Shown: positions 28,365-41,555 of the stretch, piece after piece
How positions within the stretch are numbered: the stretch's first letter is position 1
Layout of the letters: each line of letters begins with the position of its first letter
Translations under genes and position numbers: made by a program
The notes under the pieces: model-generated
The model's input: the letters and a program-made list of their open reading frames with translations, nothing else
Database searches by the model: none
What the model was told of the DNA's origin: nothing
NCBI GenBank assembly: GCA_029964075.1
Contig: CM057150.1
Location: forward strand, 3,511,717-3,575,716
DNA from: Patiria pectinifera
Lineage: Eukaryota; Echinodermata; Asteroidea; Valvatida; Asterinidae
Length of the DNA: 64,000 nt
Direction of reading: 5' to 3'

Positions 28365-29990
28365 GAGAGGTGTTCATCCTGCAACTGTGGCACCTTTAAG
28401 GAACTGTGAGAACCGGAACTGAAGAGAAGTACAAATCCGATGAGTCAAGAACATCCCCTTCAACTGCGGCGTGCTGCCGTGAGGCACGTACATGAACTAG
28501 GAGAGGTATCATTTTACCAGTCAAGCATTTAAGATCTGCAACTGTCGCTCAATATCCCCATCGAAGACGTCAAGCTTCCCTGCAACTGTGGCGCACTGCA
28601 GTGCCGCAAGGACCTAAACTAAGAGAGGTGTTCATCCTGCAACTGTGGCACCTTTAAGGAACTGTGAGAACCAGACTTGAAGAGAAAGTACGAATCCGAT
28701 GAGTCGAAAACATCCCCTTCAACTGCAATGTGCTGCCGTGAGGCACATAGAGGTATCATTCTAATAGTCAAGCATTTAAGATCCACAACAGTGGCATCTT
28801 CAGGAACTGCGAGTACCTGAACTGAAGAGAAAGTACCAAATCTGATGATTCAAGAACATCGCCTTCAACGGCTGCGTGCTGCCGTGAGGCAAGTACCTGA
28901 ACTAAGGGAGGTGTACATTTATCTGTTGCGTACAGTGATGCTGCAAGTAAAAGAGAATTATATATTAAGGAGTCAAGAACATCTGCTGCACCTGTGGCAT
29001 TTTGCAGTGCCACAAGTACCCAAACTAAGAGACGTCCAAGTTATGTTCATTCGCAAATTCAAGATGATTCCAAGCTAACACGGTAGTGCAAAGTGTTTCT
29101 GCAAGAACCCTTGTGTAGAGAAACGTGTATTTGAGAAGTTGAGAACATCAAGTGCAACTGCGGCACAACGTTATGCCCCGGGTACCTGAACGAAGAGATG
29201 TACCTTAATGACGACAGATATGCATTCAAGAAGTTGCAAACCTCCCAAGGAATTGTGGCACCCAGCGGTGCAACAAGTACCTGAACTATGAGATGCATAT
29301 TCAAGGAGTGAAAAACATTCTGTTCACCTGTGCTGCACAGTACAGTAGTGCCACAAATGCCCGAGTGCCAAGAGATATACATTCAAGAAGTTGAGAACGT
29401 CCAGTAAAATTGTGGCACACTGCCAGGCATGCAACTTTTCCTCGGATTAGCTGATTTCCTCTTCTGTTAATACCATGTGTACCATTCAAAACAGAAAAAC
29501 ACTGTACAAAGTCTTGGAAAGATTTGAAATCCCTTTTTTTTTTGTGACTTCCCAGTTGCATGCCTGACTGCTGTGCCACAAGTAAAGACTACTGTACCGT
29601 CAAGGAGTTCTCAAGAACATTCCCTTCAACTGTGGAGTACTGGGGCGTCACAAGTCCCCGGGCTAAGAGAAATTGGACTTTGAAAAATCAGGTCGCTGCA
29701 AGTACCAGAACTCCACGTTATTATCACAAACTTCGAGATCATCTGCAACTTTGACGCACTGCGGTGTCGCAAGCACCTCAACTGAGAAAGCCATGCAGTA
29801 TGGGATAATGCAACAGTGAAAAGTCTTAGTTTTTTTGTCCATGGGCACAAGGTATTTCACAGTGTTACTTAGAGTCTTCTAAAGTAGTATCAGGGTCCTG
29901 GAAAAAAGTCCCGGACATGAGTATCGCTTTCAACTGCAATTCCCTGAGATGCAACAAAGTACATGTAATACCTCTGAACTGAGACTGTGC
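28365..29990 (+). repeat. Decayed tandem array derived from the KMT2A post-SET tail
   Basis: Segment 28298-28547, which begins inside the last exon, is repeated almost exactly at 28555-28790: offset 258 bp at the start and 247 bp at the end. In the copy, 28562-28622 still reads [20 protein letters not shown] and TAA. Degenerate units built on the words ATC, TGCAACTGTGGC, TGCCGCAAGTACCTGAACTAAGAGAG continue at about 28371-28430, 28447-28510, 28629-28687, 28706-28757, 28775-28832, 28851-28913, 28971-29034, 29139-29200, 29231-29296, 29304-29376, 29386-29425, 29609-29672, 29731-29790 and 29919-29986. Most have stops or lost cysteines. The stretch probably lies in the 3' untranslated region. Confidence 0.82.
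28555..28622 (+). pseudogene. Duplicate of the post-SET coding tail with an intact frame
   Basis: This copy of the last coding segment keeps the three post-SET cysteines and the stop, but changes APR to ALQ and the Tyr near the end to Asp. No SET domain sequence precedes it and no good splice acceptor is seen, so it is most likely untranslated. Confidence 0.7.
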
Positions 29991-32900
29991 AGCGATAGAG
30001 AATAGGAATGTTAAAAGTAAATGCTGTTTTGTTGTGAATTCACATTTTCCCGGTGGTTTTGCTGAATATGGTTTTCGGTCAGTAAATAGGTAATGCGTAG
30101 CACTCGGAACATGAGGATTCCTTGCAAATGTACTTATCCTTCAATACCACACGTACCTTAACCAAGATTGATATATTCAGATGTCGTTTTGTTGCAAACT
30201 TGCAACGTTCTTTTCTGTTTTTATGGAAACGTGCAGAAAATTGGTTGGGGTGTCCACTTTTCCTGCTAGCTGCCATGTGCCGCGATGCCTGAATTTAATT
30301 TGGAAGTGAATTACTTTACTTCACCCTGCAATAACACTAGTGCCAATAGAAGCAGCTGGAGCCAATTCACATAGACATCTTTGTTGTATTGCCATCTGTC
30401 GCCAATTAATTAAGACGTATGGCCGTACTAAGACCAAGGTTTGCATGACGGAAAGTTAGGATGTTCTTTTATTGTGTTTTTTTTTTAAAAGTTGCATCAG
30501 GTTTTTTCTGCTTTGCTTGAGATTGTTTAATTGGCGTCCTGGAACATGTCGAGAAAATGATTTGTCCAAAGATTGCTGCCATTGAAAAACATAAAGAGTG
30601 GACGATAATTTGTAGTTCAAAGACGCTCGTGAAATTCGCACAAAAGGCAAACGGCTGTGATTAAGTCTTGATTTAAATGCAAGCTTATTAGCTATACCGG
30701 GTTTAACAATTTGTCCCCCCAAAATATTAAAAGTTTTGCAAAATTGTACATATTTTATAAACAGTTTTTAACATTACTATGCATATCCTTCGATATACTT
30801 TGGCGATGGGAATCAGTTTTGAACCATGTGTTGTTATCAATGGACAATGATACACCTTTTTCTAAGAGATTTCAATTGAATGCATTGAATGCAATTTTGG
30901 TAATTGTACAGAATTTGGAGGTCACGTTTCTATTACCCGAGTGCCCCTGATATGTATTCTGTCTCGGAAATAAGTAAAGGAAAATCACAGAATTTTCAAG
31001 CTTGCCCAGTAAATTGGAAACATGGCAAGTAGGGAAGTTACAGTTTGAATTTGAGAGATATCCGGCTGGGGGAAAAAAAGGTAGTGAGTTCACTGGTTTG
31101 TCAATAGCGTTGTGTTGCATTGCCAAATTGTTTGGGGGAAAGTATTGGATTTCAGAACGGAAAGTAGGAAAATGTGAAGGAGAGTTAAAGGAAACTGCCA
31201 AGGAGAACCTCAGGACACGGAACTTGGTTAAAAAAAAAACTGGGAAATCCGGTTTGTAGAATGTGGAAATTTCAAGAAGGAATTGGGATTCAAGGAGATG
31301 TTTAATTCGGAAAACATGGAAAGAGACGGAAATGTTGGCAAACAACGGAACTGAAATGTCAAAAAAAGATCTCTTTTTACATTATGGGTAACAAATTGGG
31401 AAATCACTAGATGTAAATTGTCATCCATATATGGACAATATTATGTTTTTCAATTTTTGGATCTTCCATGTAAGTTTTGCGTTCTGCTCTGTTGATTTTA
31501 TATTTTACAATTTCTAAGTAAATTTTCACTGTGTTATATTTCTGATATTTTGTTTTTCAGCGTTCAGTGTATAAGTGTAAACTTGAAGATTGGTATTATT
31601 ACTATTAAAATAGTTGTATTTATTGTCTCCATTATTTCTAGTACTTTGTTAAAATGATTTAAGAGATATTAAAATGAGAGATGTTGCTTTTTTATATAAA
31701 AAAAACTTGGCTGCATTGTGTTTTGTTTTCATTATGATTCCTGATGCTATAACTTGTTTATTGATCTGGTACACGGTACCCTGTGGAGACATGGGTATAA
31801 TACGGAACAAAAAATTGTATACATGTGTGCGTCTCCACAAAACAATTCGTATAGGTGAGTAACCTTGTCTCCACAAGGTTATCACGAAATAGATGTATGG
31901 ATTTTACTCAAAAAGTAGGAATGTCCAAGGCGTGTTGATCCGTCGCAAATTGAAGTACTTGTACATTGTATGTTATGTAAGGCATATCGAGTCCGAATTC
32001 AGAACAGGAAATTAATCCTGGTTAAAATAAGAGCATTTTCAATTTTTTTTAAAAAATTTTCAGTACAAAACAAAGAAATGGCTTCACAAGGGTACAAATT
32101 CCAGTACGGGTGCTCTCCAGACGTTCAGCTTTATAATGAAGATAGTAAGCATCATACCGCTAAGCCCTTTTAGGCTTTTCAGGCCAAATGCTATTCTTGG
32201 CAGGAATTGGCCCAGTGCAGACATTTTCCTTAATATCAGAAGCAGGTTTATTACCAAGCCGAAATGTCTTGCAGTGTTTGTCATGACCGATTGGCCTACT
32301 CGCCTTCTCTGCACCACCTCATAAATACAAATATAAATTTGCTGAACAGGTTTTCCGTCGAGCATTTCCCCAAAAGTGGCATGCAAAAAAAAGTAGCCTA
32401 TATTTGCACAATGCGAAATTCGATTGAAATTTGAGAAAGTGTCGACCTCGTCCCAACCTCATCCCCACGGCCTACTTTAGTTTCAATCTGTAGAAGCAGA
32501 TAGCGGGAGCGTTCTGCTCGACACCATGGAAACAAGGTTGGATTTAGTGTGCCCCTGAAACGGTTTGCGAAATCTCGGCTTCGTCTTTGTATCGACTCCC
32601 GGCCCCAGATTCATGATTTTCGTCCCTGACCTGACAGACTCCAGTACAATATTGATCCATTTGCTGTATCAGAGACGCCCTGCAAATACACAAGGCTAAT
32701 GGTTAATGTTGAAAGTCGCGTCGTTTTCATTAATCTTGGAATGGAGACGAAGTTGGAGACGAAGACGGGATTTCGTACACCCTTACAAAGTTTCAATTTA
32801 TCCACCTCATCTGTTTAGCATATATCAACGCCCGTCGCGACCTGTGGGATCTCTGCTTTTGGGGGCACCGCGCGCGGTCGTCAAGGATCTATGCAAATGA

Positions 32901-35900
32901 TCGACCTTTGCACCTCTGTTTTGACAGTTGGCTTTAATTATTGCGCGACTGAAGAAAAATAGTTCACGAAGGTCGCGTAAACGTCGCGTGTGTTAGATGA
33001 TCTTGCCTCGGGGGATGAAAAATAAAAATATAATCAAGGTTGACCATAAAACTGAAAATTGTGTCGCAGGTGCTTGAAATTCTCTTTGAAATAAAATCCT
33101 GCATTTGGAAACTGTCGGGGCTGCCACTAATATAGAAAACTATTGAATTATTTTCAATTATAATTTCCAATCGAGTGTGTGGGTTTTTTTTTTTTTTACA
33201 ATAATGATGTTCTTGAAAGAATGGATCGTGTTGTTCTCATTTTGTTTTGCTTTCAGCATTGTTTAGGCAACGGTTCCTTTAAAAAAAAAAAGAGAATTTT
33301 TTTATATACACCTTTCTTTTGTTTGTAAACATTGATGCCATCTTCAAAACATAGTCAAAAGGCATGTGTAGAAAATATGTTGTATGTTTGTTGACAATGT
33401 TGCATTTCCTACTATAAAATAATATTTGGGTTATCTGTAATAACTCTTCTTCATTTGCAAAAAAAACAGTTTGCCAACCAAGCGTAGAAAGGTCTATTGC
33501 GCGTGCTTGTTTCACGTTCCAGCTGAATTAGACTTGACTCCAGCCGGGTGTAACACGCTGGTGTGTGCAGTGTAGACGTCTTCAATCAAATTAGGTTTTG
33601 CCCTTCTTTTGTAGATGTCTTGTTATAGACAAACGTTTTGACCACCTGCATTGGCTGTTTTCTTCCGAGTGCAGTGATAGGCCCATACCATTTCAGGTAG
33701 AATAACTTCACATGGTATTTGGTTCCAGTCCTATTCTCTCGTAATTGGTATAGGCAAATTTAAATGTACAGGTAGCCTTACTGCAATTATTCACATATTG
33801 CTTTTTGGCAAGATGAACTTTTTTCCCTATACGAGGCCGCAGCGTCAGGTCATTTAGTTCAGACATTGAAGGCTTATAGTTCTGGAGTAAGAGGTGTAGT
33901 CAAAGCCGAAGTTGAGCCATGGTTTGGAAATTGCCTTATGCCGGTTTAGGACACTAATGGAGAGTCGCACAAACCGAACATTGAAAGACTTTCACGTTTA
34001 AACTAACATTAAAAAAATGACTAGTCTGCAAGTACTGTATGGGAGAATGTCGATCGAGCCAAGCGTGAAATAACTCACATAAATTGAGATCCGTCGAATG
34101 ATATTTTAATTAAAACTTCTATGGACCTTTTAAACGTCAAAGTTTAATGGGCCTCCCTCCCAAAAATCGTTCAGGGACGCACTTGTGAACTGAAACTAAT
34201 TCATTTGCACTTTTTTTGTGAATGGTCGACAAAGGGATTGTGACACTCGCTTTCCGCATTCCAACAAAAAAAAAATAGAAAAAAAAAGATGATGGATGTC
34301 TGGTTGAAGCTCACAAAGAACCCGTCGACAAGGGGAAGCAATCGGCAACAAAAGAAAGGTGTTTGGGCCGTTACCTAGGAAACTAACTTGCCGGGTCGAA
34401 ATTCGTTTGCGAGGTTGCTTGAACAGAAGTGGCTGCGAATGCTATATCCACGCATGTCGCGGGCGAATCAACTGGGAAGTGCAAGCGTACAGAAATCCGG
34501 TAAATAAGATGGATTTATCATGTCATTGTCGAGTTTTCCATGACATTGTACAATGATTGCATGCTAATACAAAAGCCAAAAAGGATGATGCTCATAGATT
34601 TTTTTTACTGAACTTTACAAATAATTCAGTTACAGGAGCTCTTTAAGTACAAAGGCTACCTTTCAAAGTAATTATCCAATTCTTAAATTTCGAGTTTCAC
34701 CCTATAAAATCGATTTTGTAATTGCTATTTTTCTAGCAACACAAAAGTGGTTTACTTTCGAACGAAACACCGGGCGAAAAATCCGTCTTCGTCAAGGTAT
34801 AAAATAGGCCTACATGGGAATTCAATTTACAAATTGTGTGTGTTGGGCGTTAGATGGAGGCACAAAAGCAACTATCAGAATAAAAGCCTTCTTTTTAGAG
34901 GGTTGCAGACCCCAAATAAAAGAAAAATGGAAACTTCGTCGGCAGGGGAAAAAAAATCGCATTTGTTGAAGAGTGTAGGGAGAGCAACATTAATTCCTTT
35001 TTCTGAAAATCTGAAAGCTTCGCCCCATCACAAAAGCTATTTCTTTTTACTTGCACATTGTTGCAGCTCTTCGTTAATTTTTACCCCCTCCAAAAAAGTG
35101 TGTCTTTGACCGTGTGCGCCCCTAGCCCTGCAAGGTTACCAAATGGCCGGGTGAATATGCAGAAAGGAATGGGATATGCTGTAGTTGCGTATGACAATGA
35201 CTTAATTCCTTTTTCGCCTTTGCATTGTGTGGGGGAAATCGCGAATAACAATGCAAATACCATAAAAGAAAACTATTTCATTTAACTGAACGCAGTCTGT
35301 CGAGGCTTGTTTGATGACACCTGTGAAGTGTGACGATGGTGTGTGTACCGGAAAAGATATTCTAGTGTTCATTACAGTCATTTGGCAGTTGTGTGCGGTA
35401 GAAGTTTTAAAAGTACAGGTGTTACTGTTAGTTCGCATCTGTTGCCATCCAGATTTCCTCAGGATTATTTGTTGAAGACACTGTTTTCTTGGGACTAGAA
35501 CGAATGGTTGAAGAGCCCATTTTCATGAAGGTAAGATCCGTTTATTATGGTACGTGCCTAGCGGGCCGTTTTAGGTCTTCCAAAACGACTGTGTGGTTGA
35601 TATATTTATAGACTGTGCGAATAGGTACAGGGTATGGAACTATGGGCCTATTATAATAAGAGTAGATACTGCTTTATATTATGTTTGTATTTAATGTTTC
35701 TTGTTAAAACGATGCATTTGTATCAGGAGCTACCATGTGGTTTTCTACCCTCCCAACGTTAAACATTTTACCATTGTATCTGAGGGCCATGATTATTGTG
35801 TTATATTGGATGGTTTTCAGGGGGATACAAAATATATTGCACGAGCTATGACAATATTGCACGATGTGCGAGTTGAAGGCGAGTGCAACATTGTCATAGC

Positions 35901-37741
35901 AGGTGCAATTTATTCTTTGATCCCCCGAAGAAAACCGTCCAATATTATTGTTATTTATATCAGGCAGATTTGATTTGCAAGAAATACAATTCAAGACACT
36001 GTCTACACTTTTCATTTCTCCTAAACCTGACGATCCTCATCACGCGTATTTATGGTGATTAATTTGATCGATAGCGCTTTGCAACAACCATAGAACAAGG
36101 AACTATAATCATCGGTATACCTGAGCCGTTGAGACCGAGGACTGTGACTTCAGTTGACTTTTCATACAAGCCACGGCAAGGGGCTAGCCTAGCCCCGCTT
36201 GTATGAGTTCTGCGAACAGATGTGACTAGGAACGACAGGTGGTATAGTGGGGCTTAAGAGTTAGAAACAACACACCTGACCCGTCAACTGTCATATACAG
36301 TGAATGTATCGAGAGTTTCAAGCCGCATGGCTCACAATCATGTTTGTATACCCAGTCAGAAATTTATCAGCGATCAATCGACCTTTGGAAGGCACCAACA
36401 AAATTGTTATCAAAGTGCAAATCGAATCGCTACATCACTGCTCGTGGCATAAGCGAGAAAGTACCATTGGAAGGAAGGTGTGCGTACAAGTTTTTAGTTT
36501 GAGCTTGTCAGTCACGGCGGATTTAAATTTGATGAGTCCGCGAGGAAACATTCCAAGTTGCGTTGAATGCTGGTACTGCCCCCGGCGAACGGTGCGCTAG
36601 ACGGTATGTGGGTTAGTGATTCTCTCGGTGTAGTTGAAGCTGGTGGAAAACTTCACGTAGCTACAATGTGGATCACCCGATGGCACAGCGCACATGCAGT
36701 TTTGTACTCTGCTGGTACTTCCACATAAAATACATTGAACCGTGTCCAAGTTTTGCCGTATCACGGCACAATAGAAATTGATACGACTATTACTGCATTG
36801 TTGAATTCGCTCTTTGAAACAAGTTCAACAGCAGTTCGTACACGCGCGGCCATCCAATGCAGTTCAGTTTTGTAAACCCTTGCATAGAGCAAGGAACAAA
36901 CCATGGTGTACACTAACTTCGGATCATTGCCGTCGCCAAGAGTCAGCGTCAACCGATAAACCTAATCCGACCTGTGTACACATCGCGGACGCTGTGATGC
37001 AAGTGTGGTCTTCTGGAATACTAGTAAAAAGTAGTAAGGAAATATATAAATACTCACATCGTCCGTTGGAAAATTCAGTGGCTGAATACTTGACACACGA
37101 GGAAAACTGTGAGTATGCTGTTTGCTTGATTGCGTGTGACAATTTTATGACTGGGATTCATAAGCATATCTTGATTCGTAAATTTGAATCGGTATAGTAA
37201 AACACATACCACGACTGCCACTGTGTGACGTACACGTTTTACTGCAGGTGTTTGTACTCATCCCCAGGGCTAAAACAGCATGCGACAACTTGACATAACC
37301 CAAATTGTACGGGGAACTGAATGAATCATTCATTCGCCGCACGCGTAATTACATCTGATGGACACGATGTTGACGAACTCTGTTGTGAGAAGTACGAAAA
37401 TTGGCGAAAAACCAGGTATTTTAAAATTACAATTTACATTCTAACATCGCATTTACGGAGCTTCGACAGCAACTGTGTTTAGTTTTAAATTAGCGGACGA
37501 CAAAAATGAATGACTGGACAATATACTTATATCCTACCTGAGTTTTAGTTTAGAAAGGTTTGTTTTGTACGTTGAGATCAAGGAAATACATTGAAATAGC
37601 TTCAAGTGGATTGATAATAGTTAGTTTTGATTTTCGATGACTTTTAACCGAAATAACCAAGAATTGAGGTAATTAAATACTTGTACTTTGCAAATTGCCC
37701 GACAGAGGTTATCCAGCTTGTTTTTCGTCTTACAAGGCTCG
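29991..37741. other. Region with no gene recognised; KMT2A 3' end probably inside
   Basis: No open frame here shows a domain, a consistent splice pattern or homology I recognise. The KMT2A cleavage site is not fixed. An ATTAAA at 31604-31609 followed by a T/G-rich stretch, and AATAAA near 33018 and 33088, are candidate polyadenylation signals. A/T runs at 33185-33200 and 34264-34290 are simple sequence. Confidence 0.5.
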
Positions 37742-37900
37742 TTAAAGGCATGTAGGATAATTTTCTGTTCTTGCATTTTGTTCGTTACACCGTAACACCA
37801 CTCAAAATCAAAAGAAGATAGTTAAAACCTTTCCTGCTGAAGTTTTCAGTTAGGCCTATATGAATACTGCACTTTTTGAGAAAATTACGAAAATGCACCT
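37742..37900. repeat. T2-family repeat, copy lacking the nested insertion
   Basis: It begins TTAAAGGCATGTAGGAT and shares GCATTTTGTTCGTT, TAACACCACTCAAAA and TGAAGTTTT with 43115-43370. It is uninterrupted where that copy carries a 129-bp element, so it serves as an empty-site comparison. Confidence 0.6.
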
Positions 37901-38171
37901 TCATTTTTGTCGATGCGAAGTATATAGGTTTCTGTTTGACTGCGCAATGGTTAGCGCCATTGTTAGGTCCTAACCATCGCTAGGTTATGATGATTTGTTC
38001 CTCTTTCCTTGAAAATGACAGCATCCGATTGCACAGGATGTTTGATCATTTTATTGTCTTACAACCGAGTAGCATATTTCACAATATTTTTGGCAGTTTT
38101 GCAATCGATCCTATGTAGCCCCCCCCCCCTGCCTTTCAGTCAGAAAATATTTTGCACCACAGAATGTCTTC

Positions 38172-39005
38172 AGTCATCAATCACTGAGAATGCGGTAAGC
38201 GTAAATTCCGCCTCTAGATCGCGGGGCCCTTGGAGTACCTTGCCCGTTGTTATCATCCCCTCTTTCTCGCTGGCGGTACTCAACTTCGTAAAAGTCCCTG
38301 TCCACCAGCTTTTGACTTTAGGCTCTAGTGAAAAAGATCGAATCATTCGTCATCGACCAACGACTGGAAATGCGGCAGCATTTTGACGTATTGGACTTCA
38401 TTTCGATAGCAGGCGAGCCTGGTAAAGCTGGTCCCAGAGCGCGCAAAGCTACACTCTAAAAACTGAAGTGATGAATTCAACACTTACATGTGTTCGGTCA
38501 GTGCAACACTTTGAAAGTGTTAAATCCAGCATTTTAAATGTTAAAGCCAACACTTACAATGTTAATTCAACATTTTAAATGTTGTAAAGTGTTGATTCAA
38601 CATTTTTCAACTTTAACACTTTGAAAGTGTTGAATCAACATAATCAACATTCAAAATGTTGAATTAACATTTTAAGTGTTGGATTTAACATTTAAAATGT
38701 TGAATTTTAACACTTTCAAATTGTTGCACTGACCGAACTTATGTAGGCCTAAGTGTTGAATTCAAGTCTTCAGTTTTTAGAGTGTATAATCAACTGATTC
38801 ATCGATCAACGAGAATGCGGTAAGCGTGAATTTGGCCCCAAGTTCGTGGGGCCCTCGCGGGACCTTGCCCGTCATGTCATCCCCTCTTTCCCGATGGCTG
38901 TGACTCAGCCCCGTAAAAGTTCCTATCCGCCAGCTCACTTTCGGGCTCTAGTGTAAAAGATCGAATCATTCATCTTCGGCCAACGACTGGAAATTCGGAC
39001 TTCAT
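38172..39005. repeat. Pair of diverged direct repeats around a palindromic element
   Basis: Segments 38172-38402 and 38796-39010 are direct copies of about 210-230 bp. They share GAGAATGCGGTAAGCGT, ACCTTGCCCGT, GGCTCTAGTG and AAAAGATCGAATCATTC. The space between them holds the palindromic element at 38452-38784. Confidence 0.75.
38452..38784. mobile_element. TA-flanked fold-back element of AACACTTT words
   Basis: Ends CACTCTAAAAACTGAAGT and ACTTCAG-like TTCAGTTTTTAGAGTG are inverted repeats, with TA on each side (38450-38451, 38785-38786). The interior is made of repeated AACACTTTGAAAGTGTT and AACATTTTAAATGTT palindromes, so nearly the whole 333 bp can fold on itself. Confidence 0.8.
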
Positions 39006-39010
39006 TTAAA

Positions 39011-41547
39011 GATTTAGATTTATTTATTGGTGTTACAGGGTTATCATATACGAGAGCACTGCCCAGCTGACACTACAGTTAACAATGAGTCAGCCAGTGT
39101 GGAGTACAAAGAGGACAGTGTAAAACCAACACGTTTAGTGTCCTCTGAAATAACATCCCAAAGTACAGTCACAATAGATAATTCATGAAAAAAATTCAGT
39201 TTATTCATTTGTGGCACTATTTCATATAACTCACCTTTTATTGCGTCCATTTTCAAATGCGACAACCAGAGTAATTTGGCCCTGACAAAACTATACCAAT
39301 TTCGTTCATCAGAGCTGCCATATTTCTACAGCGAAGTTCTTTCATACGTGCTGGTGACACGCTTATGGGCGTTTTTCGAGTATTTTCCACTCCTCGACGA
39401 TATTGTGTAACTATAGCCTATTCACATCGGGATTTTTAAGCCACCATCTTACAACCTTGCATGCATTTTTTTATTTCGATAAATACCCCTGCATGGAATT
39501 ATTAATACCTACTTTCCTTTGCAACTTCTTTCAATGCCAATTTTTTTCGGCTGATTGAACGAAGCGTTAAATCTACAACCCTAGCTAGCAATATACTAGA
39601 CCTTGGTCTTTTCATTTCGACAAGTCAGCATAACAAACCGAGGGCGACGAAGTGTGTGAAAAGGAGACTTTTTGAGGATTTGTGCAGCTGTGTGATTTTA
39701 CGTTCGATTTGGCAGCAAACGAACCAGAGAAATGAAAATACCAGATCGCTGTACCTTCATATATCCTCTGAAATCACCTGTTCAGATCCAATGTGATGTT
39801 CAACTGACTGAAAATCTAATGAGCTGGAATTTATCGTACAAAAACGCGGCCTCACGGCCTTGTGTTTTTTTGCTTGAAGTTGGCGCAAACGTATAGCATC
39901 GATGTTACATCCCAGCTAGGGACCATTCCGAGCAAGCACTTTCACTCCGCGCAGGCCCCCTTTTCTTCAGTTGGGGTGTAACTCCGACATTGTGAAAGTG
40001 AAAACATTGCCGAAAGTGAAAAGGTTTGCTGGTTCAAGACCTCGCGCAGCGTGTTACCAATTTGCTTGAAGTTTCGGAACTGCGCACGAGACAATTTCGA
40101 ACAATAAGGATTCTGTTCGTCAAATATAAAGCCACTACTGTTATTTTTTTTTAACTATGAATTATATATACGTGCTCATATGTGTACATGGCTTGCGCAT
40201 ATACTAGAAATCGCAGAAGCGCTAAAAATTGTCGGTCTGCCGAAAGTGCATGTTTTAACCAATGTTCACGTATACATGCTCACATTTTGTTAACAGGCAG
40301 TCAAATTTGTTAGACCATGGTTAGACATTAGTATCAGTTGAGTGCGATTAAGGGAATAAATGTGTGCTACGGAGGTTTTTATCACTCTGTTTAATACCAC
40401 TTAGAGTCTGGGTGCTGATAATTACCCGAGCCGGAGGCGAGGGTAATTATCAGCACCCAGACTCTATGTGGTATTAAACAGAGTGATAAATACCGACGGA
40501 GCACATATTTATTCCCATTCATAAATACCTTTTCGGTAAAAAAAAATCATAAAATTCGTTCAAAACATCCCAATTTTGTTCAACAAATTCACTTTATGCT
40601 TTTTGAAACATCCCTCCTGCAAAATAATGGAGTGTTCAGCTGGCGAGTAAGATGTAAACAACCCTTTTATGGAGATTGACGCGCGCGTATCATGTTCTAC
40701 GCGATGTCGCGCAGAACGCACCTGGTGCGTTGGGTTGTGAATTTAGAACTATAAAATTCTAACTTCCTGGTAGTGTTGCGCATGCCTACGTGAGGATTGT
40801 GAACGTTCAACCAATGAAACGATAAGAGGCACTGGATTTTTAGGAGTCCACATTTTATTGTGACACTGGAAAAGTGTTTAAGACCAGCTAGCCATGTCTT
40901 TATCATCCGTTTAAGACTGGCCACGTGATGGGCTCTCGACCAATAGGAATGCGTAAACTGTCTTAGGTATTTATGAATGAGAGATAAAATAGACTTGTGT
41001 TGCAGACAATACATCTCTGCTATGTGCAAACATTTTAGTTTCTCCAAAATGAAACGGAGCATCGTTCTATAGAAGAAGGTCATATCACGGATCCTATGGT
41101 TACATCGAGACACGTCTGGCCTGCATTCCAACGTAATTACGGTATTACGGTTGGATGCTCTTCAGGGACGTACTTTGATCGGTCCCTCGGTAGCGGGTCA
41201 ATATTTGATAGCTCCAAACGAAAGAGCGACTTCATTAATGTTCCTAAATTGAATTAGATTCCGGAATTTTATTTTGCACCATTAACTGCGACACTTTTCT
41301 ATTCTCTTTGAAAGAAACATCGTAATTCTTCAGTTTTTGGAGACCTTTGCTCAATTGATAGTAGTCTTCTGCCGTTCTATTATAAGAGGTTTATGCAAGT
41401 ATCTGCAGACCGCATCATCACTAACTTCATCGAGGAATACTTGTTTCAAAGTCTGAAAGACATGTAGGCCTACGTGTGGTGGGCATATTTTGACGCATAA
41501 ATCTTAATAAATATAGGCCTATACCTATACGTCTGTCCCATCATATC
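39011..41547. other. Region without a recognised gene
   Basis: Apart from the hairpin at 40352-40516 I see no gene or repeat family. The minus-strand frame at 40697-41131 has no domain and no promoter evidence. Confidence 0.5.
40352..40516. repeat. Long near-perfect hairpin
   Basis: Arms of about 75 bp (40352-40428 and 40440-40516) separated by a short GC-rich loop. Landmarks are GGGAATAAATGTGTGCTACG against GAGCACATATTTATTCCC, and CTGATAATTACCC against GGGTAATTATCAG. Possibly the end of a longer DNA element; no flanking duplication found. Confidence 0.75.
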
Positions 41548-41555
41548 ATCATTGT

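Noticed and set aside
34747-37197. Several 98-127 codon open frames between 34.7 and 37.2 kb
   Set aside because: None shows a family motif, and neighbouring frames do not join through plausible splice sites.
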